A stretch of DNA of 64,000 bases from Kibdelosporangium persicum (GTDB lineage Bacteria; Actinomycetota; Actinomycetes; Mycobacteriales; Pseudonocardiaceae): NCBI RefSeq assembly GCF_013280595.1, contig NZ_JAAATY010000009.1:62001-126000 (forward strand), given 5' to 3'. Position 1 is the stretch's first letter. The number at the start of each line of letters is the position of its first letter. Made by a program: the position numbers and the translations under genes. Positions 46,429 through 56,306 of this stretch are shown piece by piece. The notes beneath the pieces are model-generated. The model searched no databases. It was not told the DNA's origin and saw nothing but the letters and a program-made list of their open reading frames with translations.

Positions 46429-47703
46429 TTGAGCGGGCCGACAAAGCCGAATAGCCGCGGCACCCATCCACGCAAGTGGTCGCTGTGGCGGCAGCCGCGT
46501 GCGCTCGTCAGATTTTTCCTCACGATCGAACTCGCCGTAGCCGCGCTGACAGTGTTTTTCGCTTTCCGTGACGACGTGGTCACAAAACACTGGTGGGAGT
46601 TCGCCGTCCTGTGCGTGCTGGCGCTGATCCAGGCCGAGGCGAGCCGCAAGATCGAGCAGGTCCGGCGGCTCATCACCAACGCACCGCACGTGAACATGAC
46701 GTCGGTCTGGGTGTTCGCCGGTGTCCTGCTGCTGCCGTACAGCCTGTCCGGGCTGCTGGTCATCATCGTGTACGGCCATTTGTGGCTGCGGATCCAACGC
46801 AAGATGGGCACGCGGCCGGTGCACCGCGTGGTGTTCTCCACATCGATGATCATGCTGAGCGCCTACGCGGCCGCGGGTGTGTACGCGGCGGGCAGGATGC
46901 TGCAGCAGAGCAGCAACTGGTCCGGCGCGACGACGACACCGATCATCATCGCCGTGGCGACGCTGGTGTTCCTGGTCGTCAACAACGTCCTGGTGGCCAT
47001 CGCCGCCTCGCTGCACGGCAGGCCCAGCCACGTGATGATCTCGTGGGCCGACTTCGGGCTGGAGATCGCGACGCTGTGCCTGGGCGCGCTCGCCGCGCTC
47101 GCCCTGGACAACGTGCCGTACCTGATCGTGCTGATCCTGCCGCCGTTACTGGTGCTGCACCGCGCGGTGCTGGTCAAGCAACTGGAAGAACTGGCGATCA
47201 CCGACCAGAAGACCGGTCTGCTCAACGCGACGGCATGGCACGAGGCCGCCAAGAACGAGCTGTCCCGCGCCGCCCGGCAGAATTCGTGTTTCGGTGTGAT
47301 GATGGTCGACCTCGATTACTTCAAACGGGTCAACGACACGTACGGCCATTTGGCAGGCGACGAAGTGCTGAAGGCGATAGCCCGAATGCTGAAGGACGAA
47401 CTGCGTGACTACGACTCGGCCGGCCGGTTCGGCGGCGAGGAGTTCGCGGTGCTGATCCCCGATTCGTCGCCGGCCGATGTCGTGGCCACCGCGGAACGGC
47501 TCCGCAGGCGCGTGACCGAACTCGAAGTGCTCGCGCCGACCGAGAACGGCGAAACGCTCATCACCAAACTCAGTGCCTCGATCGGCGTGGCCATCTACCC
47601 GACCAGCGGCACCACCCTCGAGCAGTTGATGCTCACCGCAGACTCGGCCGTGTACACCGCCAAGTCCAACGGCCGCAACCAGGTCGTCACGCTCTCGACG
47701 TAA
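46429..47703 (+). CDS. Membrane-bound diguanylate cyclase (GGDEF)
   Basis: 424 residues from the TTG at 46429, preceded by GGGGAGGA; a GTG at 46408 is the alternative. About seven membrane segments (roughly residues 24-240) form the sensory part. The cyclase domain has an intact GGEEF at 335-339 and an inhibitory RxxD (RDYD, 326-329) five residues before it. It should make cyclic di-GMP with product inhibition. There is no EAL domain. Confidence 0.93.
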   Translation: MSGPTKPNSRGTHPRKWSLWRQPRALVRFFLTIELAVAALTVFFAFRDDVVTKHWWEFAVLCVLALIQAEASRKIEQVRRLITNAPHVNMTSVWVFAGVLLLPYSLSGLLVIIVYGHLWLRIQRKMGTRPVHRVVFSTSMIMLSAYAAAGVYAAGRMLQQSSNWSGATTTPIIIAVATLVFLVVNNVLVAIAASLHGRPSHVMISWADFGLEIATLCLGALAALALDNVPYLIVLILPPLLVLHRAVLVKQLEELAITDQKTGLLNATAWHEAAKNELSRAARQNSCFGVMMVDLDYFKRVNDTYGHLAGDEVLKAIARMLKDELRDYDSAGRFGGEEFAVLIPDSSPADVVATAERLRRRVTELEVLAPTENGETLITKLSASIGVAIYPTSGTTLEQLMLTADSAVYTAKSNGRNQVVTLST

Positions 47704-47733
47704 ACCGCTGGCCCGGCCGAATACGCTTGAAAG

Positions 47734-48732
47734 GTGGTCGCCGAAGAAGTCGAGCGGATCGCCGGGGAGACCGGATTCACCGGAGTCGTGTCGGTGGATC
47801 GCCGTGGTGCGGTCGAATTCGCCAAGGCCTACGGATACGCACACCGCGGCCTCGAGATCCCGAACACGCTCGACACCAGGTTCGGCATCGCCAGCGGCAC
47901 CAAGGGGTTGACCGCACTCACGGTGATGAGCCTGATAGCCGACGGCGTCCTGGAATTGTCGACAACCGCACGGTCGGTCCTCGGTGCGGATCTGCCGCTG
48001 ATCGACGACGCGGTGACCGTCGAACATCTGCTGGGGCACCGATCCGGCATCGGGGATTACTACGACGAGAACACCCACGGCGACATCTCGGACTATCTGC
48101 TGCCGGCGCCGCACCACGAACTGCTTGACACCGAACAGTACGTGGCGGTGCTCGACGGTCATCCGCAGGAGTTCATTCCAGGCACCGACTTCAAGTACAA
48201 CAACGGCGGTTATGTCGTGCTCGCGCTGATCGCGGAACGCACCAGCGGGACACCGTTCCACACGCTTGTCCGTGAACGTGTCTGCGTCCCGGCAGGCATG
48301 ACATCGACGGAGTTCCTGCGCGCGGACGAACCCGGCCCGCGCACCGCACTGGGGTACGTCCACATCGACGGGGTGTGCCGGACCAACGTGTTCCACCTGC
48401 CGATCCGTGGAACCGGCGACGGCGGGATCTACTCGACCGCGCCGGATTTCACCCGGTTCTGGCCGGCGCTGCACGAAGGGGCGATCGTCCCGCCCGATCA
48501 GGTCGAGTTGATGACCCGTCCGCGCAGCGACTACCCGGAGCAGGATCTGCGCTACGGACTCGGATTCTGGCTGCCCGCCGGAAAGAACACGGTGATGCTC
48601 GAAGGCTACGACGTCGGCGTGTCATTCCGCAGTACCCACAACCCGGAATCGGGCCTGACGTACACAGTCATCTCGAACGACGCGGAAGGCGCATGGCCGA
48701 TCGCCCGGCGTCTTTCGGAAATCCTGGACTAG
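47734..48732 (+). CDS. Serine hydrolase, beta-lactamase/class C family
   Basis: 332 residues from a GTG. Catalytic SxxK is S54-G-T-K57 and YxN is Y155-N-N157, as in penicillin-recognising esterases and D-aminopeptidases. No signal peptide, so probably cytoplasmic, which argues against a true beta-lactamase. The substrate is unknown. Its stop overlaps that of the convergent 122-residue gene. Confidence 0.88.
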   Translation: MVAEEVERIAGETGFTGVVSVDRRGAVEFAKAYGYAHRGLEIPNTLDTRFGIASGTKGLTALTVMSLIADGVLELSTTARSVLGADLPLIDDAVTVEHLLGHRSGIGDYYDENTHGDISDYLLPAPHHELLDTEQYVAVLDGHPQEFIPGTDFKYNNGGYVVLALIAERTSGTPFHTLVRERVCVPAGMTSTEFLRADEPGPRTALGYVHIDGVCRTNVFHLPIRGTGDGGIYSTAPDFTRFWPALHEGAIVPPDQVELMTRPRSDYPEQDLRYGLGFWLPAGKNTVMLEGYDVGVSFRSTHNPESGLTYTVISNDAEGAWPIARRLSEILD

Positions 48733-49097
48733 AGATCGGGAAGCGGGTCAGGTGGCAGGTAGTCGGGCGTGAGGATCTCCGCGTCCGCCGCCCGCACGAC
48801 CGACACGTACTCCTCGTCGATCTCCAGCAACAACGGCCCCAACGTCACCGTTGGCGACAATGAACCGTACAACTCCACGGGTCCCAGCTTGGTCCGCCGC
48901 GGATATGTCGCCAGTACGGCCGAAGGTCTGTGACGACTGAACCACCGGCACCCCAACACCATGACTGTGTTGTCGGTGACGACGATCAGATACTCCGCCA
49001 TGGCCGCCACCGAACTCGCGGGGAACAGGTACCTGATCGACTCGCCGTCGGGTAACAGCTCCCGGCACCGTTTGCGCACCACCGAGGACACCGGCAT
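48729..49097 (-). CDS. Hypothetical protein (122 aa)
   Basis: ATG with GAGGGGG 7 nt upstream. The sequence (ELLPDGESIRYLFPAS; YLIVVTDNTVMVLGCRWF; LELYGSLSP-like) resembles small PH-like or YokE-like domains seen in actinobacteria. That resemblance is by eye only; no function is claimed. Confidence 0.7.
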   Translation of the reverse strand: MPVSSVVRKRCRELLPDGESIRYLFPASSVAAMAEYLIVVTDNTVMVLGCRWFSRHRPSAVLATYPRRTKLGPVELYGSLSPTVTLGPLLLEIDEEYVSVVRAADAEILTPDYLPPDPLPDL

Positions 49098-49214
49098 CCT
49101 CGTACCCCCTCACCCCGTCCTGCCTCCCCAGTCTGCGCACCAGCCCGCCCCCGTCAAGCCCCCATTGGCACTGGTCATGCGGGGCTTGCGAGTGGATCAT
49201 CGGACGACATGGAA

Positions 49215-49249
49215 CCGGGGCCGTACCGTCGATGGCGGTACGGCCCCGG
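49215..49249 (-). terminator. Terminator of the GH87-like gene
   Basis: A perfect 14-bp stem (49215-49228 with 49236-49249) and 7-nt loop, 13 bases after the stop at 49262. Confidence 0.85.
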
Positions 49250-49261
49250 AGCACTACTTCC

Positions 49262-52200
49262 CTAGTTGTTGATGACGATGGTGAATGTGGTTGTGGTGTT
49301 CTTGATGTCCTGATGGTTGTTGGCGAACCTCAGGTTGTCGAACGTCACCGAGCCGACCGCCGGACCCTGGCCGGGTTCGGGCATCTCGTTGGCCCACAGT
49401 CCGAAACCGGACTTGGCCTCGAACTGGTCACCGGAGAGGCGGGCGCCGCTGATCGAGACGTTCGTCAGCACCGAGTCGGTGATCGGGTTCTCCGGCTGGC
49501 TGCCGTTGTACTTCGTCTGGAACATGATCCCGCTGTACGTCGGGTCCACTATGTCCACATCGGACACCCTGATGCCGCGGTAGACCTTGCTGGCGGAGAA
49601 CATCCAGATCGCGCCGAAGGTCTGCGCGCCCCAGAAGTGCCCGCCTGCCCGGACCAGCGAGATGTTCTGGAACGACGTCACCCCCGGCCCGAAGCCCTCC
49701 ATCGGGTAGCCGAAGTCCAGCGAGCTGATGGTGACACCGGAGTACGTCAACGTGTCCGCGATGTACAGGTTGCGGAACGTGTTGTTCTGGCCGCCGTACA
49801 CGGCGAGGCCCGCGGCACGCCAAGTCGTTGTGGAGGACAGGTTCTCGTACACGTTGCCGCTCTGCCCGCTTCCGCCCGCGTCGGTCGCGGCGAACAGCGC
49901 GAAGCTGTCGTCACCGGTGGACCGGGCGTCGACGTTGCTGATGCGGTTGTTCTTGCTGCCGTTGGTCATGTTGACGCCGTCGGCCCACATGTTGCGGATG
50001 CGCGAGTTGGTGATCGAGATGTTCTGCACGTTCGCGCCCCAGAACAGGCACACCATGTGCTCGGTCCAGACGTTGTCGATCGTCAGGCCGGTGACGCCGT
50101 TGGCGTCGAAGACCTTGCCCGGCCCGTCGATCCGGTTGACGTAGTTGCCGAAGTAGGCGAACCCGGAGAACTTCGACGCACCGGCCGACGTCTCGATCCG
50201 GAACCCGATGTCGGTGCCTTCCTGGCCGGCCGGGGCGAGGAACCGCGAGAACCACGGCCCGGCGCCGACGACCTGCACGGGCTTGCCGTACACCTGGAAC
50301 TTGCTGCCGGTCTGGTAGTCACCCCTCGGCAGGTAGACACCGGCCAGGGTGCCGGTGGTGTCCATCCGGACCCGGTCCAGCGCGTTCTGCACGTCCTGGT
50401 GGGTGAAACCGGCGGGCACGGTGAACTTGGCCGGGTCCGGGTTCGGCGTCTCCGTCACCTGCTCGAAGTCCACGAAGTCGATCGCGTACGTGCTCGTGTT
50501 GGACGCGCTCTTCTGCAACCGGATCTTGCTGCCCGCGGGCACGGTCGTGTTGAGCAGGACGCTGGCCTCGTCGTAGATGTGGCGCGGGCCGCCGGCGCCG
50601 GGGCTGTTGCCCGGGCTGGCTTCGTTGCCGTACACCCACGAGTAGCGCGAGGTCAGGTCGATCGCCTTGTGGTACGTGCCGTTGACGAAGATGTCCAACG
50701 TGGCGTTGATCCCGCCGCCGCCCGGCGCGTCCGGGATGGAGAAGCGGGTGACCAGCGTGTTGGTCGGCTGCCGGTTGGTGAACTCGACCGAAGCTCCGGT
50801 GCTGGTCAACGTCACCGCACGCCGCCCGGACGCCTCACCGGCGAGGTCCCCGATCGTCCTGTTCGGACCGACGACCGCCGCGCCGCCGCCGAGCACACCG
50901 GTCTCGGCTTCGTAGTGGTCGTAAGGCATGTTGGCGCCGCGACCCACGAACAGGGTTTGCGTGGTGGTGTTGTTCCCTTGCTTGACGGGCAGTTCGTTGC
51001 CGTCGTTGGCGATCACGGTCCGGATCGTGTACCGGCCGTTGGCCGCGGTCCACGTACCGAGGGCCACGGGCGCCGTCGTGGCCCCAGCAGCGATCACGCC
51101 GTTGTGCGCGCCACTGAGGTTGGCGACAACGGCGCCCGTGTCCGCGTTCGCCACCTGCAGGGTGACGTTGTGCGCGCCGCTCGCCGACGCGATGCTGCCC
51201 TGGTTCTTGATGGCGACCGAGAAACTCACGGCGTTGCCGGCCGACGGGTTGTCCGGCGTCCAGCTGACCGGCGAGGCGATCAGGTCGGAGGTGGCGACCG
51301 GGTTGACCACGAGCGAGCTCGCGTTGGTGAACGTGTTGTTCGCTTCGCTCTGTTCGACGACCTTGTTCGGCTCGTCGACCTTGGCGATCAACTGGTACGA
51401 ACCGGCCGTCTGGGCACCGATGTTCGCCGAGACCGTGGTCTGCGCGCCGGCTGCCAGCGTGCCGACCTGCGCGGTGCCGACCTTCGTCGTGCCCAGGTAG
51501 AAGTTCAGATCCGTGGCACCGGCCGCGACCGCACCGGCGTTATGGACCGTCGCGCTGGCGGTGATCGTGTCGGACTCCACCGGCGCCGAGGGCGACCACG
51601 AGGACGCCGTGATCGTCAGGTCGGGGTTCGGCGCGGCGGCACCGATGACCTGGAACTCCGCCGCCTGTCCGGCAGGCGCGCCGGAGTTCGCGGTGAACCG
51701 CAACTGGACGTCGGCCACGCGGGCCGAGACCGGAATGGTCACGGAATTGCCTGTCGCGGGGTCGAAGTCGTACGTCGTCGCCGGGACGAGGCTGGTGAGC
51801 CCGGACGCGCTCTGCTCACGGCCGAGGACCTGGATGGTCTGCGTGCGCGGGCCCCAGATCGTGGCCGGGTTGAGCCGGACGACCACCGAGCTGGTGTCCA
51901 CATTGGAACCGAGCTGCACGGTCAGGGTGTTCGGGTACGAGCCGCCCGCGCCTTCCCAGTACGTGTTCACGTCATTGTCGTTGGCGTTGGCGGCAACGAA
52001 CGTGTGCACGGTCGAGGACGCGGTGATCGGCTTGCCGGCCGCGAGGTTCGTGCCTCCGTTGCCGGTTCCCGTACGCGTGACACTGTTGCTGTTCGGCGAC
52101 TGGTTGCCCGCCGCGTCCTTGGCACGCACGAAGTACGTGACCGTGGCGCTGTCGGGCTGGTTGTCCGTGTAGGACAGTCCGGTCACGCTGGTGCGCAGGA

Positions 52201-53182
52201 CGTTGTTGGCGTAGACGTCATATCCGGTGACGCCGACGTTGTCGGTCGCCGCGTTCCAGGCGAGGTTGATCTGGCCGGACCCCGGCTGCGTGAACCGCAG
52301 GTTGCCCGGCGCCGTCGGCGGCTGGCTGTCGCCGGTGTCCGGGCCGTAGACCTCGAACTCGGCGACCTGTGCCGCGGGCCAGCCGGTGTTCCCGCTGACG
52401 TTCAGCCGCAGATACCGTTGGGTCGTCGCGTTGTAGTTGATCGTGACGGTGTTGTTGGTGGCCGGGTTGAACTGGTAACCGGCCGACGCCACGATGTCGG
52501 AGAACGTGCTCCCGTTGGCGCTGCCCTGGACGGTCAGGGTCTGTGTGCGGGCGCCCCAGTTGGCCACCGGCAACTTCAGCACGATCTGCGTCGTGCTGAC
52601 CGACGCGCCCAGATCGACCTGCAACCACTGCGGGAACGCGTTGTTCGTGCTTTCCCAGTAGGTGTTCTGGTTCGAGTCGTTGCTGTTGCCAGGGCCGTAA
52701 CCACCGGCTGAGCCGCTGGCGGTGATCGTCTTGCCCAGCGCCAGGTTCGGGCCTGCCAGGATCGTGGGCGTCGTCTCGATCTCGGCGAGCGCGCCCCCGG
52801 CACCGGCGAAGTCCACGCGGACGTAGCGTGTCACCGTGGCACCGAAGGGAATCTGGACGGTGTTGTTCTCGCGGGGTTCGAACTTGTAGTCCCTGGCCGC
52901 GACGATGGTGGAGAACCCGACGCCGTCGTAGCTGCCCTGCACGGACAGGTGCTGCGTCCGCGTCTCCCACTTGGCGGGCAGTTTGAGCACGACGCCGGAG
53001 ATGCTCTTCGGCCGGCCGAGGTCGATCTGCGCGGGGGCGCCGTCGCTCTGCCAGTACGAGCTCTGGTCACCGTCGCTGATGCTGCTGATGTCGGTGCTCG
53101 GGGTCGCGGCGGCAGGGGTTGTCACGCCGATCAGGCCGAGGCTTGTGGTGATGAGTGCGGCTAACAGCCGGGATCTGGTCAT
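49262..53182 (-). CDS. Secreted multidomain alpha-1,3-glucanase-like enzyme (GH87, beta-helix)
   Basis: 1306 residues with a signal peptide (1-26, ending PAAA). Domains in order: discoidin (about 28-140), discoidin (145-285), FN3 (290-375), discoidin (380-515), two CARDB-like modules (520-760), a CBM6/35-like module (775-920) and a right-handed beta-helix to the end. The helix carries WTEHMVCLFWGANVQN and WADGVN with Asp1068, then STGDDS with Asp1091 and Asp1092; this spacing matches the acidic triad described for GH87 alpha-1,3-glucanases. It likely degrades fungal or microbial alpha-glucan. A plain pectate-lyase-like fold is the alternative. Confidence 0.85.
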   Translation of the reverse strand: MTRSRLLAALITTSLGLIGVTTPAAATPSTDISSISDGDQSSYWQSDGAPAQIDLGRPKSISGVVLKLPAKWETRTQHLSVQGSYDGVGFSTIVAARDYKFEPRENNTVQIPFGATVTRYVRVDFAGAGGALAEIETTPTILAGPNLALGKTITASGSAGGYGPGNSNDSNQNTYWESTNNAFPQWLQVDLGASVSTTQIVLKLPVANWGARTQTLTVQGSANGSTFSDIVASAGYQFNPATNNTVTINYNATTQRYLRLNVSGNTGWPAAQVAEFEVYGPDTGDSQPPTAPGNLRFTQPGSGQINLAWNAATDNVGVTGYDVYANNVLRTSVTGLSYTDNQPDSATVTYFVRAKDAAGNQSPNSNSVTRTGTGNGGTNLAAGKPITASSTVHTFVAANANDNDVNTYWEGAGGSYPNTLTVQLGSNVDTSSVVVRLNPATIWGPRTQTIQVLGREQSASGLTSLVPATTYDFDPATGNSVTIPVSARVADVQLRFTANSGAPAGQAAEFQVIGAAAPNPDLTITASSWSPSAPVESDTITASATVHNAGAVAAGATDLNFYLGTTKVGTAQVGTLAAGAQTTVSANIGAQTAGSYQLIAKVDEPNKVVEQSEANNTFTNASSLVVNPVATSDLIASPVSWTPDNPSAGNAVSFSVAIKNQGSIASASGAHNVTLQVANADTGAVVANLSGAHNGVIAAGATTAPVALGTWTAANGRYTIRTVIANDGNELPVKQGNNTTTQTLFVGRGANMPYDHYEAETGVLGGGAAVVGPNRTIGDLAGEASGRRAVTLTSTGASVEFTNRQPTNTLVTRFSIPDAPGGGGINATLDIFVNGTYHKAIDLTSRYSWVYGNEASPGNSPGAGGPRHIYDEASVLLNTTVPAGSKIRLQKSASNTSTYAIDFVDFEQVTETPNPDPAKFTVPAGFTHQDVQNALDRVRMDTTGTLAGVYLPRGDYQTGSKFQVYGKPVQVVGAGPWFSRFLAPAGQEGTDIGFRIETSAGASKFSGFAYFGNYVNRIDGPGKVFDANGVTGLTIDNVWTEHMVCLFWGANVQNISITNSRIRNMWADGVNMTNGSKNNRISNVDARSTGDDSFALFAATDAGGSGQSGNVYENLSSTTTWRAAGLAVYGGQNNTFRNLYIADTLTYSGVTISSLDFGYPMEGFGPGVTSFQNISLVRAGGHFWGAQTFGAIWMFSASKVYRGIRVSDVDIVDPTYSGIMFQTKYNGSQPENPITDSVLTNVSISGARLSGDQFEAKSGFGLWANEMPEPGQGPAVGSVTFDNLRFANNHQDIKNTTTTFTIVINN

Positions 53183-53239
53183 ACCGGGCTGACCTCTCGT
53201 CCGGGGGCAGGGGGCAACGAGAAGGTTGGATCTTCCGAT

Positions 53240-53258
53240 CGAAAATGACGGATTTTCG
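53240..53258. promoter_or_regulatory. Inverted repeat upstream of the GH87-like gene
   Basis: CGAAAAT-GACGG-ATTTTCG, 7-bp arms and 5-bp spacer, 58 bp before the start codon. A candidate repressor site; the regulator is not known. Confidence 0.4.
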
Positions 53259-53358
53259 GTTGTCTGTCGTTTTCTTGCGGAGCGGAGTCCAAGCGTTACA
53301 GATGCGCTACGGCCACGTCAATGGCCAGTTAGCAGAGGGAGAAGGGAACGCGGACGGA

Positions 53359-53646
53359 TCAGGGCATCAGGCCGCGCAGGCGCACGCCCGAGGTGACCCG
53401 CTCGAAGCCGTGACCGGCCAGCACGATGTCCGCGCTCTGCCCCTTGACCATCTCGGCGAGGAACTCGCCGTGGTACACGATGGCGCTGACCTTCAGCGCG
53501 ATGTCGTGTTTGCCGCCGCCCCCACGGGCCTCGGTGAAGAAGTCCCCGACCCGGACCGGGCCCTTGTAACAGCGTCCGGTGATTCGCACCCCGTTGCCGT
53601 CCGCGACAGGACCGCTGCCCAATTCGGCGAATTCGATCTTGCGCAT
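53359..53646 (-). CDS. Small protein resembling EF-Tu domain II
   Basis: 95 residues, ATG at 53646. The pattern FAELGSGPVADGNGVRITGRC, YKGPVRVGDFF and FERVTSGVRLRGL resembles the beta-barrel second domain of translational GTPases, without any GTP-binding part. Such free-standing barrels occur in actinobacteria; the function is unknown. Confidence 0.7.
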   Translation of the reverse strand: MRKIEFAELGSGPVADGNGVRITGRCYKGPVRVGDFFTEARGGGGKHDIALKVSAIVYHGEFLAEMVKGQSADIVLAGHGFERVTSGVRLRGLMP

Positions 53647-53833
53647 GCGTCCTCCGGACGTCCGCCCGCGTTGGTGAACCGCTGCATGCTCCCCGAGCGA
53701 ACGACCGGCCGCAAGGCTCTTGACCTTGATATTTCCGAAGTGTGATAACGCGGGACGGATACCTCGTACACACTGTTGTTCGCCTGACCGTCCGGTGCAA
53801 GCCAGCCAGTGAAGGCCGCGACAGCCGTAAAGT

Positions 53834-54532
53834 GTGGTCGTGCGGGTGCTGGTGGTTGAGGACGAAGAAGGCTTGGTGAATGCCTTGCGTGCCGGGTTGA
53901 CCAGAGCCGGCTACGCCGTCGACGCGGCCCGGACAGTGGCCGAGGCGACCGAGAAACTCGCGGTGACCGGTTATGACCTGATGATCCTGGACATCATGTT
54001 GCCGGACAGCGACGGGCTGTCGCTGTGCCGCGCGGTCCGCGGTGGCGAATTCGACCTGGCGCCGGGTACTGACCTGCGCATCCTCATGCTGACCGCGCGT
54101 TCCGGGCTGGCCGACCGGGTACGCGGCCTGGACTTCGGCGCCGACGACTACCTGACCAAACCGTTCGCGCTCGCCGAACTGCTGGCCAGGGTGCGTGCGC
54201 TGATGCGTCGCAACGTCAGCAACGGCTCGACGGTGCTGCAGGTCGGTGACATCACCCTGGATTCCGCCCGGCATCTCGCCACGCGCGGTGGCCGGACGTT
54301 GTCGTTGACGCTCAAGGAGTTCGGCGTGCTGCGCTACCTGATGTCCCGGCCGGGCCACGTGATCTCCACCGAGGAGTTGCTTGAGCACGTGTGGGACGAG
54401 AACGCCGATCCGTTCACCGAGACGGTGCGGGTCACCGTGGGCACGTTGCGCCGCAAGCTCACCGCCGAGGCCGGACAGTCGCCGATCGACACCGTGATCG
54501 GCCGTGGGTACCGGCTGCGGGCGGACACGTGA
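53834..54532 (+). CDS. OmpR/PhoB-type response regulator
   Basis: 232 residues from GTG (a second GTG two codons later is possible). Receiver domain with acidic pocket VEDEE, phospho-Asp in LMILDIMLP and the conserved Lys in YLTKPF; the C-terminal winged helix ends in DTVIGRGYRL. Its stop overlaps the start of the sensor kinase gene. Confidence 0.95.
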   Translation: MVVRVLVVEDEEGLVNALRAGLTRAGYAVDAARTVAEATEKLAVTGYDLMILDIMLPDSDGLSLCRAVRGGEFDLAPGTDLRILMLTARSGLADRVRGLDFGADDYLTKPFALAELLARVRALMRRNVSNGSTVLQVGDITLDSARHLATRGGRTLSLTLKEFGVLRYLMSRPGHVISTEELLEHVWDENADPFTETVRVTVGTLRRKLTAEAGQSPIDTVIGRGYRLRADT

Positions 54533-55791
54533 CGACCGCGTGGGCACGGACCATCCGCTTCCGGCTCGCGGCCACCTATTCGTCCGTCCTGTTCGGACTG
54601 ACCGCGCTCGTGGTGACCGGCCTGTACCTGGTGTTGTCGTCGGTGCTGGAGGCCGGGCCGCTGGAGTCCTCGCCGAAGATGGCCAAGGACGACCAGGGCA
54701 ACTGGACGGTCACCGAGGGCGCCCGGTTCGACGCGTCGGACATGGCGGCGGTCGAGGCCGCCGCGAACCACAAGACGCTCGGCATCCTGCGTGACCTGTC
54801 ATTGCAGGCGATGGTCGTGCTGTTCGTCGCGAGCCTGGTCGTCGGCTGGTGGCTGGCCGGCCGCGCACTGCGGCCGGTCCGGCGGATCACCTCGACCGCG
54901 CGGGACATCTCGGCGACCGACCTGTCCCGGCGGATCGACCTCGACGGCCCGCGCGACGAGTTGCGCGAACTGGCCGAGACGATCGACGGCATGCTCGGCC
55001 GGTTGGAGGCGGCGTTCGCCGCCCAGCGGCAACTGGTCGACGATGCCTCGCATGAGCTGCGTAACCCGCTCGCGGTGATCCAAGCCAATGTGGACGCCGT
55101 GCTGGCGATGGACGACACCACACCGGCCGCGCGGGCGACGGCGGCCGCGCTGGTGGGCCGGGCGGTGAGCCGGATGACCCAGTTGGTCGAGGACCTGCTC
55201 TCCTCGGCCCGGCGAGGCTCGCCCGCGTTCGTGGACGTCGAAGTCGACCTGGCCGTGATCGGCATCGAGGCGGCCGACGAGTACGCGCTGCTGGCCGCCG
55301 AGCGGGATCTGGGACTCGACCGGCGGCTGTCCCCGGGCCCGGTGGTCGCGGGCGACCCGCACGCGTTGCGGCGCGCGGTGGACAACCTGCTGTCCAACGC
55401 GGTCCGGCTCGCCCCACGCGGCAGCGAGATCACCGTGGCCGTCGGCAGCAGGGACGGGTGGGCGTGGATCGCCGTACGTGACCAGGGCCCGGGCATCCCG
55501 GCCGGGGACCTGGAACAGATCTTCGACCGGTTCTTCACCGCCGCCCGGCAGGTCGCCGAATCCCCTGCCGACGCAGGCAAACGGTTCGGGCAGGCCGGAC
55601 TGGGGCTGGCGATCGTGCGGCAGATCGTGGAGAGCCACGACGGGCTGGTCGCCGTGCACTCCACCGAGGACGTCGGCAGCACGTTCGTGCTCTGGCTACC
55701 CGACCACGGCGCCACCGAGCGCGGTGCGGAACGCACAGCCCGCCCGCCGGGGGACAACCCGCTGCCCCTCTCCCCCGTCCGGACGCACTGA
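54529..55791 (+). CDS. Sensor histidine kinase
   Basis: 420 residues from the GTG at 54529 (GTGA overlap with the response regulator). Two membrane segments (about 13-36 and 85-108) flank a short external loop; then HAMP, HisKA with DASHELRNPLAV (Asn where most kinases have Thr), and the ATPase with N box LLSNAVRLAP and DQGPGIP. The stimulus is unknown; the next gene downstream starts 51 bp later. Confidence 0.94.
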   Translation: MTTAWARTIRFRLAATYSSVLFGLTALVVTGLYLVLSSVLEAGPLESSPKMAKDDQGNWTVTEGARFDASDMAAVEAAANHKTLGILRDLSLQAMVVLFVASLVVGWWLAGRALRPVRRITSTARDISATDLSRRIDLDGPRDELRELAETIDGMLGRLEAAFAAQRQLVDDASHELRNPLAVIQANVDAVLAMDDTTPAARATAAALVGRAVSRMTQLVEDLLSSARRGSPAFVDVEVDLAVIGIEAADEYALLAAERDLGLDRRLSPGPVVAGDPHALRRAVDNLLSNAVRLAPRGSEITVAVGSRDGWAWIAVRDQGPGIPAGDLEQIFDRFFTAARQVAESPADAGKRFGQAGLGLAIVRQIVESHDGLVAVHSTEDVGSTFVLWLPDHGATERGAERTARPPGDNPLPLSPVRTH

Positions 55792-55842
55792 CCCTGGACG
55801 CGCTTTCGGCCGATCTTCGGGTGTCGTTGCTTCCATGGGCGC

Positions 55843-56304
55843 ATGACGCTGAGACTGACGGTGAACGATCAGCGGCGACGGGTCGAGACGGACCCGGAAA
55901 CGCCGCTGCTGTGGGTGATCCGGGAGCAGTTGGGGCTCACCGGAACCAAGTTCGGATGCGGCGCCGGCGTGTGCGGCGCGTGCACCGTCCAGCTCGACGG
56001 GAAACCGGTGCAGTCCTGCTCGGTCCCCGTCGGCGACGTCGGCAGGCAGCCGGTGACCACCATCGAGGGAGTTGACGGCCCGGTCGCCGAGGCGGTCCGG
56101 CGGGCGTGGCTCGAGCTGGACGCAGCCGAGTGCGGGTACTGCCAGCCGGGCATGATCGTCGCCGCGATCGCACTGCTGCGGCGCAAACCCCATTGCACCG
56201 ACAAGGACATCGACGATGCCCTGCGCGGCAACATCTGCCGCTGCGGCATCTATGACCGGATTCGCGCCGCGGTCCACCTGGCTGCCAGGAAACTGGAGCG
56301 ATAG
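55843..56304 (+). CDS. (2Fe-2S) subunit of molybdenum hydroxylase (IorA-like)
   Basis: 153 residues. Plant-type cluster motif CGAGVCGACTV and the second cluster site GYCQPGM plus NICRCG; all eight Cys are present. It passes electrons from the molybdenum subunit encoded 2 bp downstream. No FAD subunit is encoded, as in the isoquinoline 1-oxidoreductase type. Confidence 0.95.
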   Translation: MTLRLTVNDQRRRVETDPETPLLWVIREQLGLTGTKFGCGAGVCGACTVQLDGKPVQSCSVPVGDVGRQPVTTIEGVDGPVAEAVRRAWLELDAAECGYCQPGMIVAAIALLRRKPHCTDKDIDDALRGNICRCGIYDRIRAAVHLAARKLER

Positions 56305-56306
56305 CC

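Noticed and set aside
49232-52711. 1159-codon plus-strand frame opposite the GH87-like gene
   Set aside because: Arg/Val/Asp-rich antisense shadow of a well-supported secreted enzyme.
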